A stretch of 64,000 bases of DNA from Gammaproteobacteria bacterium (GCA_024225395.1 JAAEMR010000083.1:1-64000); one strand, 5' to 3'. Shown: positions 11,442 to 20,457, counted from the first letter of the stretch. The notes: generated by a model from the sequence alone, not told the origin. Made by a program: numbers and translations.

Positions 11442-11484
11442 TTCATCAACTATCGGGGTGTTTGCAACGATTATTGTTGATGAA
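11442..11484 (+). promoter_or_regulatory. Stem-loop touching the fis ribosome binding site
   Basis: TTCATCAAC (11442-11450) pairs perfectly with GTTGATGAA (11476-11484). Inner bases ATCG (11452-11455) can pair with CGAT (11468-11471). The right arm ends inside the GAAGAG Shine-Dalgarno region of fis, so folding could limit translation. This control role is inference. Confidence 0.5.
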
Positions 11485-11495
11485 GAGAATTTGTT

Positions 11496-11750
11496 TTGAA
11501 TAGCAGCTCGAATAAAAATAACTACTCCCTCAAACAGACTGTCGAACTTGTACTGACGCAATACCTCAATGACCTGGATGGAGAAACTCCCAGTAATCTA
11601 TACGATAAGGTTTTATCTGAAATTGAAAAACCTTTATTTTCAACAGTGATGGATCATTGTGAAAATAACCAGTCAAAAGCGGCTACCTGCCTGGGCATAA
11701 ACCGTGGCACATTACGAAAAAAACTCAAACAATACGAAATTAGCCCCTAA
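11496..11750 (+). CDS. fis: DNA-binding protein Fis
   Basis: Nucleoid-associated bending protein and growth-phase regulator. The C-terminal helix-turn-helix NQSKAATCLGINRGTLRKKLKQY is typical (within residues 58-80). The frame opens with a TTG start (11496) after a GAAGAG ribosome binding site at a spacing of about 8 bases. The first ATG-like alternative is far inside, so TTG is the best start, giving 84 residues against 98 in E. coli. It lies downstream of dusB as usual. Confidence 0.93.
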   Translation: MNSSSNKNNYSLKQTVELVLTQYLNDLDGETPSNLYDKVLSEIEKPLFSTVMDHCENNQSKAATCLGINRGTLRKKLKQYEISP

Positions 11751-11843
11751 GTATTGTTCTTCGAACTCAACAGCCTTCTCCACCTTCATTTCATCAAAAA
11801 GTTCAGAAATTATTAATTTCATCAATATTTATCCATAACATTC

Positions 11844-11872
11844 TTCATGTTAATAGGCGCTTCCTTTATAAT
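11844..11872 (+). promoter_or_regulatory. Probable sigma70 promoter of purH
   Basis: A perfect -10 box TATAAT (11867-11872) lies 28 bases upstream of the purH start. The best -35 match at 17-base spacing is TTCATG (11844-11849), which is weak. No PurR-like palindrome was seen. Confidence 0.45.
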
Positions 11873-11900
11873 GCGTCGTTTTAAAATTCAGGACTGAAAT

Positions 11901-13469
11901 ATGGCTGACTCAGAGCAACCCATTCGCCGCGCACTGCTTAGTGTTTCTGACAAAACAGGTATTCTGGAATTTGCCCGTTCATTGCATGAACAGGGAGTCG
12001 AACTTCTCTCTACTGGTGGAACTGCAAAACTGATTGCTGTCAACAATATTCCGGTCACTGAAATTGCCGATTACACCGGCTTCCCTGAAATGATGGATGG
12101 CAGGGTAAAAACATTACACCCGAAAGTTCATGGAGGATTATTAGGTCGAAGCGGTGTCGATGACGAGATCATGACTCAGCACAATATTAAACCAATCGAT
12201 CTTGTCGTCATAAACTTATACCCCTTCCAGCAAACTGTAGCAAACCCGGATTGTTCTCTTGAAGATGCTATCGAGAATATCGATATCGGTGGCCCGGCCA
12301 TGTTGAGATCAGCCGCTAAAAACAATGCTCGAGTTTGCGTGGTTATAGACCCACTTGATTACTCGATTGTATTACAGGAAATGACGGATAATCATAAGGC
12401 AGTCAGTGCCGAGACCCGGTTTTCTTTAGCTATAAAAGCCTTCGAACATACTTCAAGTTACGACGGTGCTATTTCTAACTATTTTGGCTGCATGGTTCAA
12501 CCTGAACAGGATAAGAAATTTCCACGCACTATAACTTTTCAGTATCAACATATGCAGGGCATGCGTTATGGCGAAAACCCTCATCAGGATGCTGCATTTT
12601 ATGTGGAAACCAACCTTAAAGAACCTTGCATTTCCACTGCCATACAGTTATCCGGTAAGGAATTGTCCTACAATAATATTGGCGATACGGATGCTGCTCT
12701 GGAATGCATCAAACAATTTGATGAACCAAGTTGTGTCATTGTTAAACACGCGAACCCTTGCGGCGTAGCGACTACCGATAGTATTTTAACGGCGTATGAT
12801 CGTGCTTTTGCAACTGACCCCGAGTCTGCTTTTGGTGGCATCATCGCATTTAATCGCCCGCTGGATGAGCACACTGCCCAGGCTATTATCGATCGTCAAT
12901 TTGTCGAAGTTATTATTGCACCATCAGTTGATGACAATGCTGCTGAAATCATCTCAACTAAACCGAACGTAAGACTGTTATCCTGTGGACAATGGAAAGA
13001 AGCTGCTTATCGACTCGACTCAAAAAGAGTTAACGGTGGTTTACTCGTTCAAAGTGCTGATATGGCTCTGTATGACACGCTGGAAGTCGTCTCCAAAGTT
13101 CAGCCTACGGAACAACAGATGAACGATCTACTGTTTGGGTGGAAAATTGCTAAATTTGTCAAATCTAACGCCATTGTGTATGCAAAAGAGTTAATGACCA
13201 TCGGTGTAGGGGCAGGTCAAATGTCACGCATTAACAGTGCCCGAATTGCGGGCATTAAAGCTCAACACGCTAACCTCGAGGTCACCGGGTCCATCATGGC
13301 ATCAGATGCTTTCTTCCCATTTCGAGATGGAATTGATGCGGCTAATGAAGCAGGCATTAAAGCTATCATTCAGCCTGGTGGCTCTATGCGCGATCAGGAA
13401 GTGATCGATGCAGCCAATGAACACGGTATTGCCATGGTGTTCACTAAAATGCGTCATTTTAGACACTAG
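11901..13469 (+). CDS. purH: Bifunctional AICAR formyltransferase / IMP cyclohydrolase
   Basis: Last two steps of purine synthesis to IMP. The N-terminal IMP cyclohydrolase domain (about 1-200) begins [18 protein letters not shown] and contains [13 protein letters not shown]. The C-terminal formyltransferase domain has [13 protein letters not shown], the VKHANPCG segment with its catalytic Lys-His, and ends [12 protein letters not shown] as in the family. It is 522 residues. It precedes purD, but a repeat element lies between them. Confidence 0.99.
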   Translation: MADSEQPIRRALLSVSDKTGILEFARSLHEQGVELLSTGGTAKLIAVNNIPVTEIADYTGFPEMMDGRVKTLHPKVHGGLLGRSGVDDEIMTQHNIKPIDLVVINLYPFQQTVANPDCSLEDAIENIDIGGPAMLRSAAKNNARVCVVIDPLDYSIVLQEMTDNHKAVSAETRFSLAIKAFEHTSSYDGAISNYFGCMVQPEQDKKFPRTITFQYQHMQGMRYGENPHQDAAFYVETNLKEPCISTAIQLSGKELSYNNIGDTDAALECIKQFDEPSCVIVKHANPCGVATTDSILTAYDRAFATDPESAFGGIIAFNRPLDEHTAQAIIDRQFVEVIIAPSVDDNAAEIISTKPNVRLLSCGQWKEAAYRLDSKRVNGGLLVQSADMALYDTLEVVSKVQPTEQQMNDLLFGWKIAKFVKSNAIVYAKELMTIGVGAGQMSRINSARIAGIKAQHANLEVTGSIMASDAFFPFRDGIDAANEAGIKAIIQPGGSMRDQEVIDAANEHGIAMVFTKMRHFRH

Positions 13470-13479
13470 GAACAATTCA

Positions 13480-13651
13480 TCACGAAGAACACGAAGAACA
13501 CGAAGGTTTTTTATAACATCTGTTTGAGCAATCTGAAATATAGCGCTTGAATACATATTTAACTTAGGTTTAATGTCTGAAAAAATACTTGTCCAGGTCA
13601 TTTTTTCTAATTAAATATTAATTATCTTCGTCTACTTCCTGCGCTTCGTGG
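13480..13651 (+). repeat. Intergenic inverted-arm element, copy A (CACGAAG type)
   Basis: The left arm (13480-13506) carries three tandem CACGAAG motifs. The right arm (13626-13651) carries inverted CTTCGT and CTTCGTGG motifs. The 119-base interior is AT-rich and has no ORF. The element fills the purH-purD gap and resembles copies C, D, E and F by its arms only. Confidence 0.75.
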
Positions 13652-13677
13652 TAAAACTAACATTCAAAGGTTTCACT

Positions 13678-14949
13678 ATGAAAGTACTCGTTATTGGTGG
13701 CGGTGGCCGCGAACATGCTCTGGCCTGGAAAGCTGCTCAGTCTCCCCTCGTTTCTGAAGTTTTTGTAGCCCCTGGAAATGCCGGTACAGCAACCGAAGAT
13801 AAACTCACCAATATTAATATTGATGCTGAAGATATTTCAGCTTTGTGTGAATTCGCAAAAAACTCAGATATCGGTCTAACCATCGTCGGTCCCGAAGCAC
13901 CTCTGGTGAGTGGCATTGTTGACCTGTTTCAAAGCGAAGGTTTAAAAATATTCGGACCTAGTCAACAGGCTTCTCAGCTGGAAGGATCAAAAACCTTTAC
14001 CAAAGATTTCCTTGCTCGCCATCATATTCCCACAGCAGATTATCAAAGCTTTACAGAAATAGAACCCGCCATTCGTTACCTTGAAAAAAAGGGCGCACCG
14101 ATAGTGATTAAAGCCGATGGTCTGGCCGCCGGTAAAGGCGTCATCATGGCCGATACCACCGAACAGGCCATAACCGCTGTCAAGGATATGCTTGCTGGTA
14201 ATGCATTTGGTGATGCGGGTCATCGTGTTGTCATCGAAGAATTTTTACAGGGTGAAGAAGCCAGTTATATTTGCATGGTTGATGGTGAAAATGTCCTGCT
14301 AATGGCGACTTCTCAGGATCACAAAGCCAGAGATAACGGTGATAAAGGTCCGAATACCGGCGGCATGGGCGCTTACTCCCCTGCCCCGATTGTCACCGAT
14401 GAAATGTCCCAGCGCGTGATGGATGAAGTTATCTGGCCAACTGTAAACGGCATGGCCGCTGAAGGAGCTCCCTATAGCGGATTTCTGTACGCGGGTTTAA
14501 TGATTGATAGCAATGGCATACCCAAAGTTCTTGAATTCAATTGCCGGTTTGGAGACCCTGAAACACAGCCCATTATGATGCGCCTGAAATCAGATTTGGT
14601 CGAACATTGCCTTGCAGCAATCGATAAAAAACTGGATCAACAAATAACGGTTTGGAGTGATAAGGTTTCTCTAGGAGTGGTACTGGCTGCCAACGGTTAT
14701 CCTGAGCAATATGCTAAGGGCGAACAAATCAAAAACATTCCGGTGGAAACAGAAACAGGCAAGGTGTTCCACGCAGGAACGACCCTCAATACTGATAATC
14801 AGTTGGTCAGCAATGGAGGTCGCGTTTTATGCGCCGTAGCTTTGGGTGATGATGTGCAACAGGCGCAACAGGCTGCGTATGAAATTGTAAATAAAATAGA
14901 CTGGTCCGGATCCTATTTTCGTACCGACATTGGATTCAAGGCACTCTAG
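13678..14949 (+). CDS. purD: Phosphoribosylamine-glycine ligase (GAR synthetase)
   Basis: ATP-grasp ligase making glycinamide ribonucleotide in purine synthesis. The start at 13678 (MKVLVIGGGGREHALAWK) follows an AAAGG ribosome binding site and matches the family. An in-frame ATG 30 bases upstream lies at the edge of the repeat and is not needed. Visible are GPEAPLVSGI, the ATP-grasp KADGLAAGKGV loop, and EFNCRFGDPETQ. At 423 residues the length is standard. Confidence 0.98.
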   Translation: MKVLVIGGGGREHALAWKAAQSPLVSEVFVAPGNAGTATEDKLTNINIDAEDISALCEFAKNSDIGLTIVGPEAPLVSGIVDLFQSEGLKIFGPSQQASQLEGSKTFTKDFLARHHIPTADYQSFTEIEPAIRYLEKKGAPIVIKADGLAAGKGVIMADTTEQAITAVKDMLAGNAFGDAGHRVVIEEFLQGEEASYICMVDGENVLLMATSQDHKARDNGDKGPNTGGMGAYSPAPIVTDEMSQRVMDEVIWPTVNGMAAEGAPYSGFLYAGLMIDSNGIPKVLEFNCRFGDPETQPIMMRLKSDLVEHCLAAIDKKLDQQITVWSDKVSLGVVLAANGYPEQYAKGEQIKNIPVETETGKVFHAGTTLNTDNQLVSNGGRVLCAVALGDDVQQAQQAAYEIVNKIDWSGSYFRTDIGFKAL

Positions 14950-15089
14950 GAGTCTGTCGAACTTAGGATGATTCTACTGCAGCGGTGAGAAAACCGGTCT
15001 AGCCTGGATACCGTTTATCTAATTTTCGAGTTAACATATTTTTGAACTTAAACGGCTAAACTCACAAACAACTTTAATAAATCTTACTA

Positions 15090-15128
15090 AGCCCCTGACA
15101 CGAAACTGATAAAGTCAGGGGTTTTAAA
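15090..15128 (+). terminator. Rho-independent terminator after purD
   Basis: An 8-bp stem CCCCTGAC (15092-15099) / GTCAGGGG (15114-15121) is followed by TTTT. It lies about 140 bases downstream of the purD stop. The bases between (14950-15089) show no gene. Confidence 0.75.
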
Positions 15129-15193
15129 AAACCGGTACGAAGAATCATCAGATACAACATATGGTGCTAAATTTCACTTCCTGACACTATATA

Positions 15194-15221
15194 TTGTCAT
15201 CTTAGCTAAATATTCTATAAT
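15194..15221 (+). promoter_or_regulatory. Strong sigma70-type promoter
   Basis: TTGTCA (15194-15199), a 16-base spacer and TATAAT (15216-15221) nearly match the consensus. The predicted transcript starts near 15228 and has a leader of about 75 bases before the small zinc-ribbon gene at 15304. Confidence 0.7.
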
Positions 15222-15303
15222 TCACGCAGAACTTATCTGACTCAAAAGAATACCAATCTACAGTTTTAAACACTAACAGCGCTATCCTCTGGAGGGAACA
15301 CGC

Positions 15304-15513
15304 ATGAAATGTCCACACTGTAATTCTCTGATGAATATCTACGAAACCACCAAAAATGATAAAAGCCAGGTTTCCTTTTATCGCTGTAGTATCTGTGTAG
15401 CTCAACATGTCTCATCCAGTATCGTGACCACTGGTCAGATTTACGGTTTTGACAACCATAAGCATTCCATTTCTGGACGCGCATCACATAATCGAACTAT
15501 TGCCATGGTCTAG
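15304..15513 (+). CDS. Small zinc-ribbon protein, unknown function
   Basis: A 69-residue protein that I do not recognise. It has CPHC at residues 3-6 and RCSIC (Cys28, Cys31), a four-cysteine pattern expected to bind zinc, as in treble-clef or rubredoxin-like knuckles. The C-terminal half is rich in His, Ser and Thr. A near-perfect GGAGGG ribosome binding site lies 8 bases before the ATG, and a strong promoter sits upstream, so expression is likely. It is probably co-transcribed with the 43-residue membrane peptide downstream. Confidence 0.7.
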   Translation: MKCPHCNSLMNIYETTKNDKSQVSFYRCSICVAQHVSSSIVTTGQIYGFDNHKHSISGRASHNRTIAMV

Positions 15514-15554
15514 AATCAAACCTGTTATGAAAACTTATTTCATGGAGATTTGTT

Positions 15555-15686
15555 ATGCGGAACAATATGATTCAAGATCAGAAAAGACCTTACAAATTAA
15601 TAAATAAATATCTGGAGTGGCTATTTTATTTACCCGGAGCCTTTATTATTAGTTATGGTTTGTGGCTGTCAATAACAGTCAGCTAA
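15555..15686 (+). CDS. 43-residue single-pass membrane peptide
   Basis: This ORF follows the zinc-ribbon gene by 41 bases, with a GGAG ribosome binding site 7 bases before the ATG. The first 20 residues are polar and basic (MRNNMIQDQKRPYKLINKYL). The rest is a hydrophobic helix rich in Trp, Phe and Ile ending in TVS. No family was recognised. It ends 20 bases before the convergent kinase gene. Confidence 0.5.
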   Translation: MRNNMIQDQKRPYKLINKYLEWLFYLPGAFIISYGLWLSITVS

Positions 15687-15705
15687 TTGTAAACAGGCTT
15701 TCCTG

Positions 15706-17049
15706 CTAGATATTTTTGAATTCAAGATTAACTTTCAAACCGCCCAGATCTGATTCAGAAAATTTCATTTTGATATCATAGACATCGACAATTTCATTGA
15801 CGACGGCTAATCCTATCCCCTGTCCTTCCTGAGTTTGATCTAAACGCATGCCACGCGTCAGAATATCGTTTAACTGCCGGGGTTTTAACCCGGCTCCATC
15901 ATCTTCTATCCATACCAACATCATATCCTGCTGCCGGAACGCTTTGATTCGAACCTGTTGCCGGCCGTATTTACAGGCGTTATCAATAAGATTTCCTAAT
16001 ATTTCCAGTAAATCACTTTCATCCATTCTAAGATAAACAGCTACATTAGTCGTCAACTCGATGGAGATACCTTTGCTTTTGTACACCTTGTTTAAGGCTC
16101 CCACCGTTTTCTTAAGCAATTCAGTAAAGTTAATCGGTTTAGCCATTAACTCTCCACCTACAGTGGCTGCTTTTTGTAACTGGTAGGAAACTATTTGGTT
16201 CATACGATTATTCTGCTCATGCAGTGTTCGAGTATCATCCTCGTTCCAGTCTGTTGCTTTTTCACTCAAGCCCCGTAATACCGCCAGGGGAGTTTTTAAA
16301 CTATGAGCCAGATCATCCAGTGCATTTCGATAACGCTGCATCTGATGCTGTTCACGTTGCAATAGTAAATTTAAATTCTGCGTGAGCGGTTTAATTTCAG
16401 TGGGATAATTTGAGTCAAAACGTTGTTTCTGGTTATTTTCTATCGCCTGCACTTCTTCCCCAATCAGGCGCAAAGGCCGCAAACTCCACAACATCACCAG
16501 CCACATCAATACCAGCAGCAGCGCTATAGTGATCACCAGCCATAACCACAGAATTTTTCTAAAGCGTTCGAATTGCGCAAAATAGTCATCAGCGCTTTTC
16601 CATAGCACCAGTTCATACAAGCTTAATTTATCGTGAACATTGGGCCAACGTATGGAAAATGCCAGTTGAAACCAGTCTCGATTATCAAATTCCAGCTGAC
16701 TAAAACGTAATTCTTCAGGGACCAGGTCTGAAGGTTTATCAAAACCCTGCTCATTAGAAATAGAACGCCATATTTCTTCTTTTACATCATATATAACGGC
16801 ATATAGGCCAGAGCCCGGATCAAACAATGCACTCTCGAATAATCTTGTGTCTGAAACCGTAATGCTTAATCCGGTTGCATCACGATCCACCGCGGCTAGC
16901 ACGCTATACATCAAAGCCTGCAGCTTATCTTCTTCGGCTTTAAGCATGCGCTTTTCAACCGCACGTTCCAGGGCAAAGACTGTCAGTATCATGAAAGCAA
17001 CCAGCACAATCAGACTGGTAAACATCATTCTGGACTTAATAGATTTCAT
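15706..17049 (-). CDS. PhoQ-like sensor histidine kinase
   Basis: Inner-membrane sensor kinase with two transmembrane helices (about 9-28 and 167-189) around a periplasmic sensor domain. A short HAMP region is followed by the dimerisation/phosphoacceptor box LAHSLKTPLAVLRG (His249). The ATPase domain has the N-box GNLIDNACKYG and the G-boxes EDDGAGL and GQGIGLAVV. It resembles the PhoQ branch. The partner regulator is encoded 32 bases upstream in the same operon. The true stimulus is unknown. Confidence 0.85.
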   Translation of the reverse strand: MKSIKSRMMFTSLIVLVAFMILTVFALERAVEKRMLKAEEDKLQALMYSVLAAVDRDATGLSITVSDTRLFESALFDPGSGLYAVIYDVKEEIWRSISNEQGFDKPSDLVPEELRFSQLEFDNRDWFQLAFSIRWPNVHDKLSLYELVLWKSADDYFAQFERFRKILWLWLVITIALLLVLMWLVMLWSLRPLRLIGEEVQAIENNQKQRFDSNYPTEIKPLTQNLNLLLQREQHQMQRYRNALDDLAHSLKTPLAVLRGLSEKATDWNEDDTRTLHEQNNRMNQIVSYQLQKAATVGGELMAKPINFTELLKKTVGALNKVYKSKGISIELTTNVAVYLRMDESDLLEILGNLIDNACKYGRQQVRIKAFRQQDMMLVWIEDDGAGLKPRQLNDILTRGMRLDQTQEGQGIGLAVVNEIVDVYDIKMKFSESDLGGLKVNLEFKNI

Positions 17050-17081
17050 CTATACTCTAAGCTGATAAAATGAGATTCTGC

Positions 17082-17768
17082 TTAATTCATTTTTGCCGGC
17101 TCGAGTGTAAAACGATATCCTCTGCCGCGTAATGTTTCTATCGGTTGTAAGTTATCGTCTGGATCAAGTTTCTGCCGTAACCGGCGAATAAATACTTCAA
17201 TCACATTACTGTCACGATCACCTTCATCATCATACAGGTGTTCAGTCAGTACCGATTTAGACACTACCTCTCCGGCATGAACCATCAAATATTCGATCAC
17301 CTTGTATTCATAAGCCGTCAATTCAATTTCCTGCTCAGACAACGTCACACGTTGTGTAGAAGGGTCAAGCACCACCGGACCACATTGCAATGTTGAGTCC
17401 GACCATCCGGCCGCTCTTCGGATCAAAACTCGAATACGAGCCATGAGCTCTTCCTGATGAAAGGGTTTGACCAGATAATCATCCGCACCGGCATCAAGAC
17501 CTTCTACCTTATCCTGCCAACGGCCTCTTGCCGTTAATATCAGAATGGGTAAATCACTGCCATCGGCTCTAATCTTTTTGATCACATCCATACCTGACAT
17601 TTCAGGCAACCCAAGATCGACAATGGCTACATCACAGGGATACTCCTGCATCAAATATAAACCATCAACCCCATTATCAGCCGAATCAACTGCAAATCCT
17701 TCCTGCTTCAGGCGCAAAACGATTTGCTCATTAATATCCTGATCATCTTCTATTACAATTGCTCTCAT
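17082..17768 (-). CDS. PhoP-like OmpR-family response regulator
   Basis: Receiver domain (about 1-115) with the acidic pair in VIEDDQD, the phosphoacceptor Asp in AIVDLGLPEMSG (near residue 51) and Lys in VKPF. A winged-helix DNA-binding domain follows, with the RDSNVIEVFIRRLRQKL recognition region. The ATG at 17768 (MRAIVIED) is preferred over an upstream in-frame GTG at 17780, giving 228 residues. It lies between a glycine-zipper protein gene and its kinase in one operon. Confidence 0.88.
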   Translation of the reverse strand: MRAIVIEDDQDINEQIVLRLKQEGFAVDSADNGVDGLYLMQEYPCDVAIVDLGLPEMSGMDVIKKIRADGSDLPILILTARGRWQDKVEGLDAGADDYLVKPFHQEELMARIRVLIRRAAGWSDSTLQCGPVVLDPSTQRVTLSEQEIELTAYEYKVIEYLMVHAGEVVSKSVLTEHLYDDEGDRDSNVIEVFIRRLRQKLDPDDNLQPIETLRGRGYRFTLEPAKMN

Positions 17769-17795
17769 TTTTAATTCCACGGGTAATTGGTTGAA

Positions 17796-18368
17796 TTAAA
17801 CCACAGGTACAAAGGTGATTTTCAATTTAATTTTTTTACCCGGATCATAGGGCATAGTCGTCTGATATCGCTTACCTTTATAACGGTAGCTCACCTTGTA
17901 ACTGTCAACGACTTCTTCATAACTGACCCGGTTTGTGATTTCACAATGTTTTTCATAGCCGGTATGCCGGTCAAACGATGCTTTCTGGAAGTGACCTTTA
18001 CTCGAATTGTGACCTACCTGCGCACCTATAAAGGTTCCAGCAGCAGTCGCCAGGGCTTTACCTCGACCTTTACCAAACTGGTGACCAATAACACCGCCAA
18101 TTAACCCACCTGCTAAAGTTGCCCCTGCCGGGTAATTCATAGTCCGGTCTTTTTTAGAATAGTTTACCGGTTTAGACCAGCATTGCTTCACTGGTGTTGT
18201 TACTCTAATTTCACGATATATCGGTGTTACTTTCACCACTTTTGCGTAGGTAAATTGTTTATGCCTGGCCTGGTGTTTTTTATCATGGTGATTTTTTCCA
18301 GCAAAAGCGGTTGATGACACGGCTATTATTGAAGCGAGTATTACCCGTGTTAGCGTATTCTTTTTCAT
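17796..18368 (-). CDS. Secreted glycine-zipper protein (17-kDa antigen-like)
   Basis: A Sec signal peptide (about 1-23, ending STAFAG) precedes a His/Lys-rich region and a glycine zipper (about 82-117, alternating Gly/Ala as in AGGLIGGVIGHQFG). A C-terminal beta-rich segment with conserved-looking aromatic residues follows. It resembles the Rickettsia 17 kDa surface antigen/YmgG group, likely in the outer membrane or periplasm. No lipobox Cys is present at the cleavage site. It is the first gene of the operon with the two-component system, which suggests a sensed or regulated envelope component. Confidence 0.8.
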   Translation of the reverse strand: MKKNTLTRVILASIIAVSSTAFAGKNHHDKKHQARHKQFTYAKVVKVTPIYREIRVTTPVKQCWSKPVNYSKKDRTMNYPAGATLAGGLIGGVIGHQFGKGRGKALATAAGTFIGAQVGHNSSKGHFQKASFDRHTGYEKHCEITNRVSYEEVVDSYKVSYRYKGKRYQTTMPYDPGKKIKLKITFVPVV

Positions 18369-18394
18369 ATCAGTCTCCGTTTGTTGATGGGCGA

Positions 18395-18428
18395 ACTATA
18401 AGACACCTTAACTGAATCAAAACTGAAC
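18395..18428 (-). promoter_or_regulatory. Direct-repeat operator and promoter of the two-component operon
   Basis: AACTGAA occurs at 18410-18416 and again at 18421-18427, an 11-bp period as in PhoP-type boxes (minus strand CAGTTT-N5-CAGTTA). The minus-strand -10 candidate TATAGT (18395-18400) lies just downstream. Autoregulation by the operon's own regulator is inferred. Confidence 0.5.
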
Positions 18429-18484
18429 TTAAAAGACTGCTGGTTATCATTATGGTGATTGATGAACTATGACCCAAACTCATG

Positions 18485-19654
18485 CTAATCCCGCCTGAGC
18501 TTGTCGCTCAATGCTATAGGCGTAGGATATTTCATCACCACATAAGTCGAGGAAATCATAAAACTGATGAGTGCAGAAAATTGAATCAGAAAGCTCACCT
18601 GATCTCGAATCAAATGCATTTCAGCGGCTAGTACCGCAAGTAACAGGGAAAACTCACTCATTTGACCAAGACGCATCGCTACTTCAGTAGAGCGCCCTGA
18701 AGATTCTTTCGAAAAGCGTAATAAAAGACGATATAACAAGGGTTTAGCCAGAACAGCTAATAGAATTAATCCTAATGAAGCGACCCAGATTTGATGCAAA
18801 ATGGACAGGTCAAAATTAGCCCCAAGTGTTACGAAAAATATAATCAGGAAGAAGTCACGCAAAGGTTTAAGGCTCTCAGCTATAAATAATGCAATAGGAC
18901 TGCGAGCAATCGAAACACCGGCTATAAATGCTCCTATCTCATACGAAAGCCCTAACCACTCTGCCGCCTCGGCCACGCCTAGACACCAACCTATAGCCAG
19001 CAAAAAGATATATTCCCGGATGCGATCAAATGAACGAATTAAACGAATTAACAGGTATTTTTCAATTAAATAAGTGACCAGAACAAGACCCGGTAATGCA
19101 AGCAATGGAAGTCCTATATTTATCCAGCCAATGGTCTGTTGAGCCGAACCTTCAAGTACCAGCAACAGAATGATGGCAATAATATCCTGAAGTAATAACA
19201 CACTGATCATGATTTCACCGGTATGCTGATGATGAAGTATCGTAGTAGGAATTAACTTTAGACCGATAATGGTGCTTGAAAACATCAATGCAGAGCCGAT
19301 TATCAGTGCTTCCTGTTTAGAGTATCCAAACGATAGACTGTAGAAATAACCCAGCATTAATAAAGTTATCGAGCTAATACCGGTGACCAGAGTAGTTTCA
19401 CCGGCTAATCGAAATAATTCTTTCGGGTTGAGGTCTAATCCCAGTAAAAAGAGTAGAAAGATAATACCGACATTCGCTATATTCTGAATCAGTTGTGCAT
19501 CATGGATTAGTGAAAAGCCAGAGGGACCTATCAGGATTCCCACCGCAATATAGGCGATAATGAGAGATTGCCGCAACGTCAGAGCAATTGTTGCAATAAC
19601 AGCTGCGCCAAAAAATATCAAAAATAAAGTAAAAACAATGGATTCATTTTCCAT
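18485..19654 (-). CDS. CPA2-family cation:proton antiporter (KefB-like)
   Basis: Membrane antiporter of the Kef/CPA2 family, 389 residues, with about 11-12 hydrophobic segments. Visible are the conserved GILIGPSGF, FLLGLDLNP, the substrate-binding LLLQDIIAII segment and EIGAFIAG. It lacks the cytoplasmic TrkA-N (RCK) domain of full KefB/KefC, so regulation by glutathione adducts is not expected. Exported ion (K+ or Na+) is not certain. It is monocistronic on the minus strand. Confidence 0.85.
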   Translation of the reverse strand: MENESIVFTLFLIFFGAAVIATIALTLRQSLIIAYIAVGILIGPSGFSLIHDAQLIQNIANVGIIFLLFLLGLDLNPKELFRLAGETTLVTGISSITLLMLGYFYSLSFGYSKQEALIIGSALMFSSTIIGLKLIPTTILHHQHTGEIMISVLLLQDIIAIILLLVLEGSAQQTIGWINIGLPLLALPGLVLVTYLIEKYLLIRLIRSFDRIREYIFLLAIGWCLGVAEAAEWLGLSYEIGAFIAGVSIARSPIALFIAESLKPLRDFFLIIFFVTLGANFDLSILHQIWVASLGLILLAVLAKPLLYRLLLRFSKESSGRSTEVAMRLGQMSEFSLLLAVLAAEMHLIRDQVSFLIQFSALISFMISSTYVVMKYPTPIALSDKLRRD

Positions 19655-19737
19655 GGCAGTATTAACTGTGACCTGAATATTTTTTTAAAAAATATGCCTG
19701 CCTACAGGGATAACTCAGTAGAAAGCATTCAATATAA

Positions 19738-20382
19738 CTAGTTCAACATTTTTTCCTGCTGCAATTCATGCAGTATTTCATCTGCATGCTGCTTCAGGTT
19801 TCCTTCACCGTTTTGTGCAATATCCTTCAGTTTTAACAGACTTTCTCTGGATGCCAACAGGGATAAATAATAGATAGCATCAATGGCAATACGTTCATCC
19901 TGATGCGAACTTAATGCTATAAATTGACTTTCATAGTCATTCAGTAAGCCCGTTTCAACAACAGACTCTATAATAGCGCTTAATCCGATACGAACAACCA
20001 GCGACGTCTCTATATCCTGGAGTAACAACATCATCGCTTCACGAGCCGTAGGGTTATCTATAACAGCTTTTTCAGCCTCATTTAACTGACCTTCAGATAA
20101 TTCACTTTTAATAAATTCCTGCCATTTTCCGACCTGCCCATGCTTGAACAACTTTAATAATTCGTTTTGTGTTTTTAACCCATGAAAAGCAAAACCATTG
20201 ATTAAGTAATAAGGAACTGAACGAATATTAAGCTGTTGTGCAATCTCTGGATTTTCACCGATGTCTATAATTTTCAACTCGTCTATCGCACCATTTTGGT
20301 GCAACTGATGAAAAATCTTTTCCATTTGAGGGCAAACCTGGCAGCTATGCATGACAAATAGCTCAATAATGTTTTGGCTCAT
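19738..20382 (-). CDS. Thioredoxin-fold protein fused to HEAT-like helical repeats
   Basis: The N-terminal 75-80 residues form a thioredoxin/glutaredoxin-like domain with HSCQVCPQME (Cys14, Cys17) and the cis-Pro motif RSVPYYLING. The rest is all-helical, with repeats resembling HEAT (for example DERIAIDAIYYLSLLASRES). No signal peptide is seen, so it is likely cytoplasmic. I do not know a named family for this combination. It could be a redox-linked scaffold. A 75-base gap separates it from a divergent membrane-protein gene. Confidence 0.7.
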   Translation of the reverse strand: MSQNIIELFVMHSCQVCPQMEKIFHQLHQNGAIDELKIIDIGENPEIAQQLNIRSVPYYLINGFAFHGLKTQNELLKLFKHGQVGKWQEFIKSELSEGQLNEAEKAVIDNPTAREAMMLLLQDIETSLVVRIGLSAIIESVVETGLLNDYESQFIALSSHQDERIAIDAIYYLSLLASRESLLKLKDIAQNGEGNLKQHADEILHELQQEKMLN

Positions 20383-20457
20383 CTATTACCTTGTCTATAT
20401 CAGTAGTTTCAAATACACTAATAGTCTCAGATACTCAATATTATCAGTTTTAAAGAA

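Noticed and set aside
13480-13506. Tandem CACGAAG units considered as a CRISPR array or microsatellite
   Set aside because: Units are only about 10 bp with no spacers, and they are mirrored by inverted units at the other end, so they belong to the intergenic element family.
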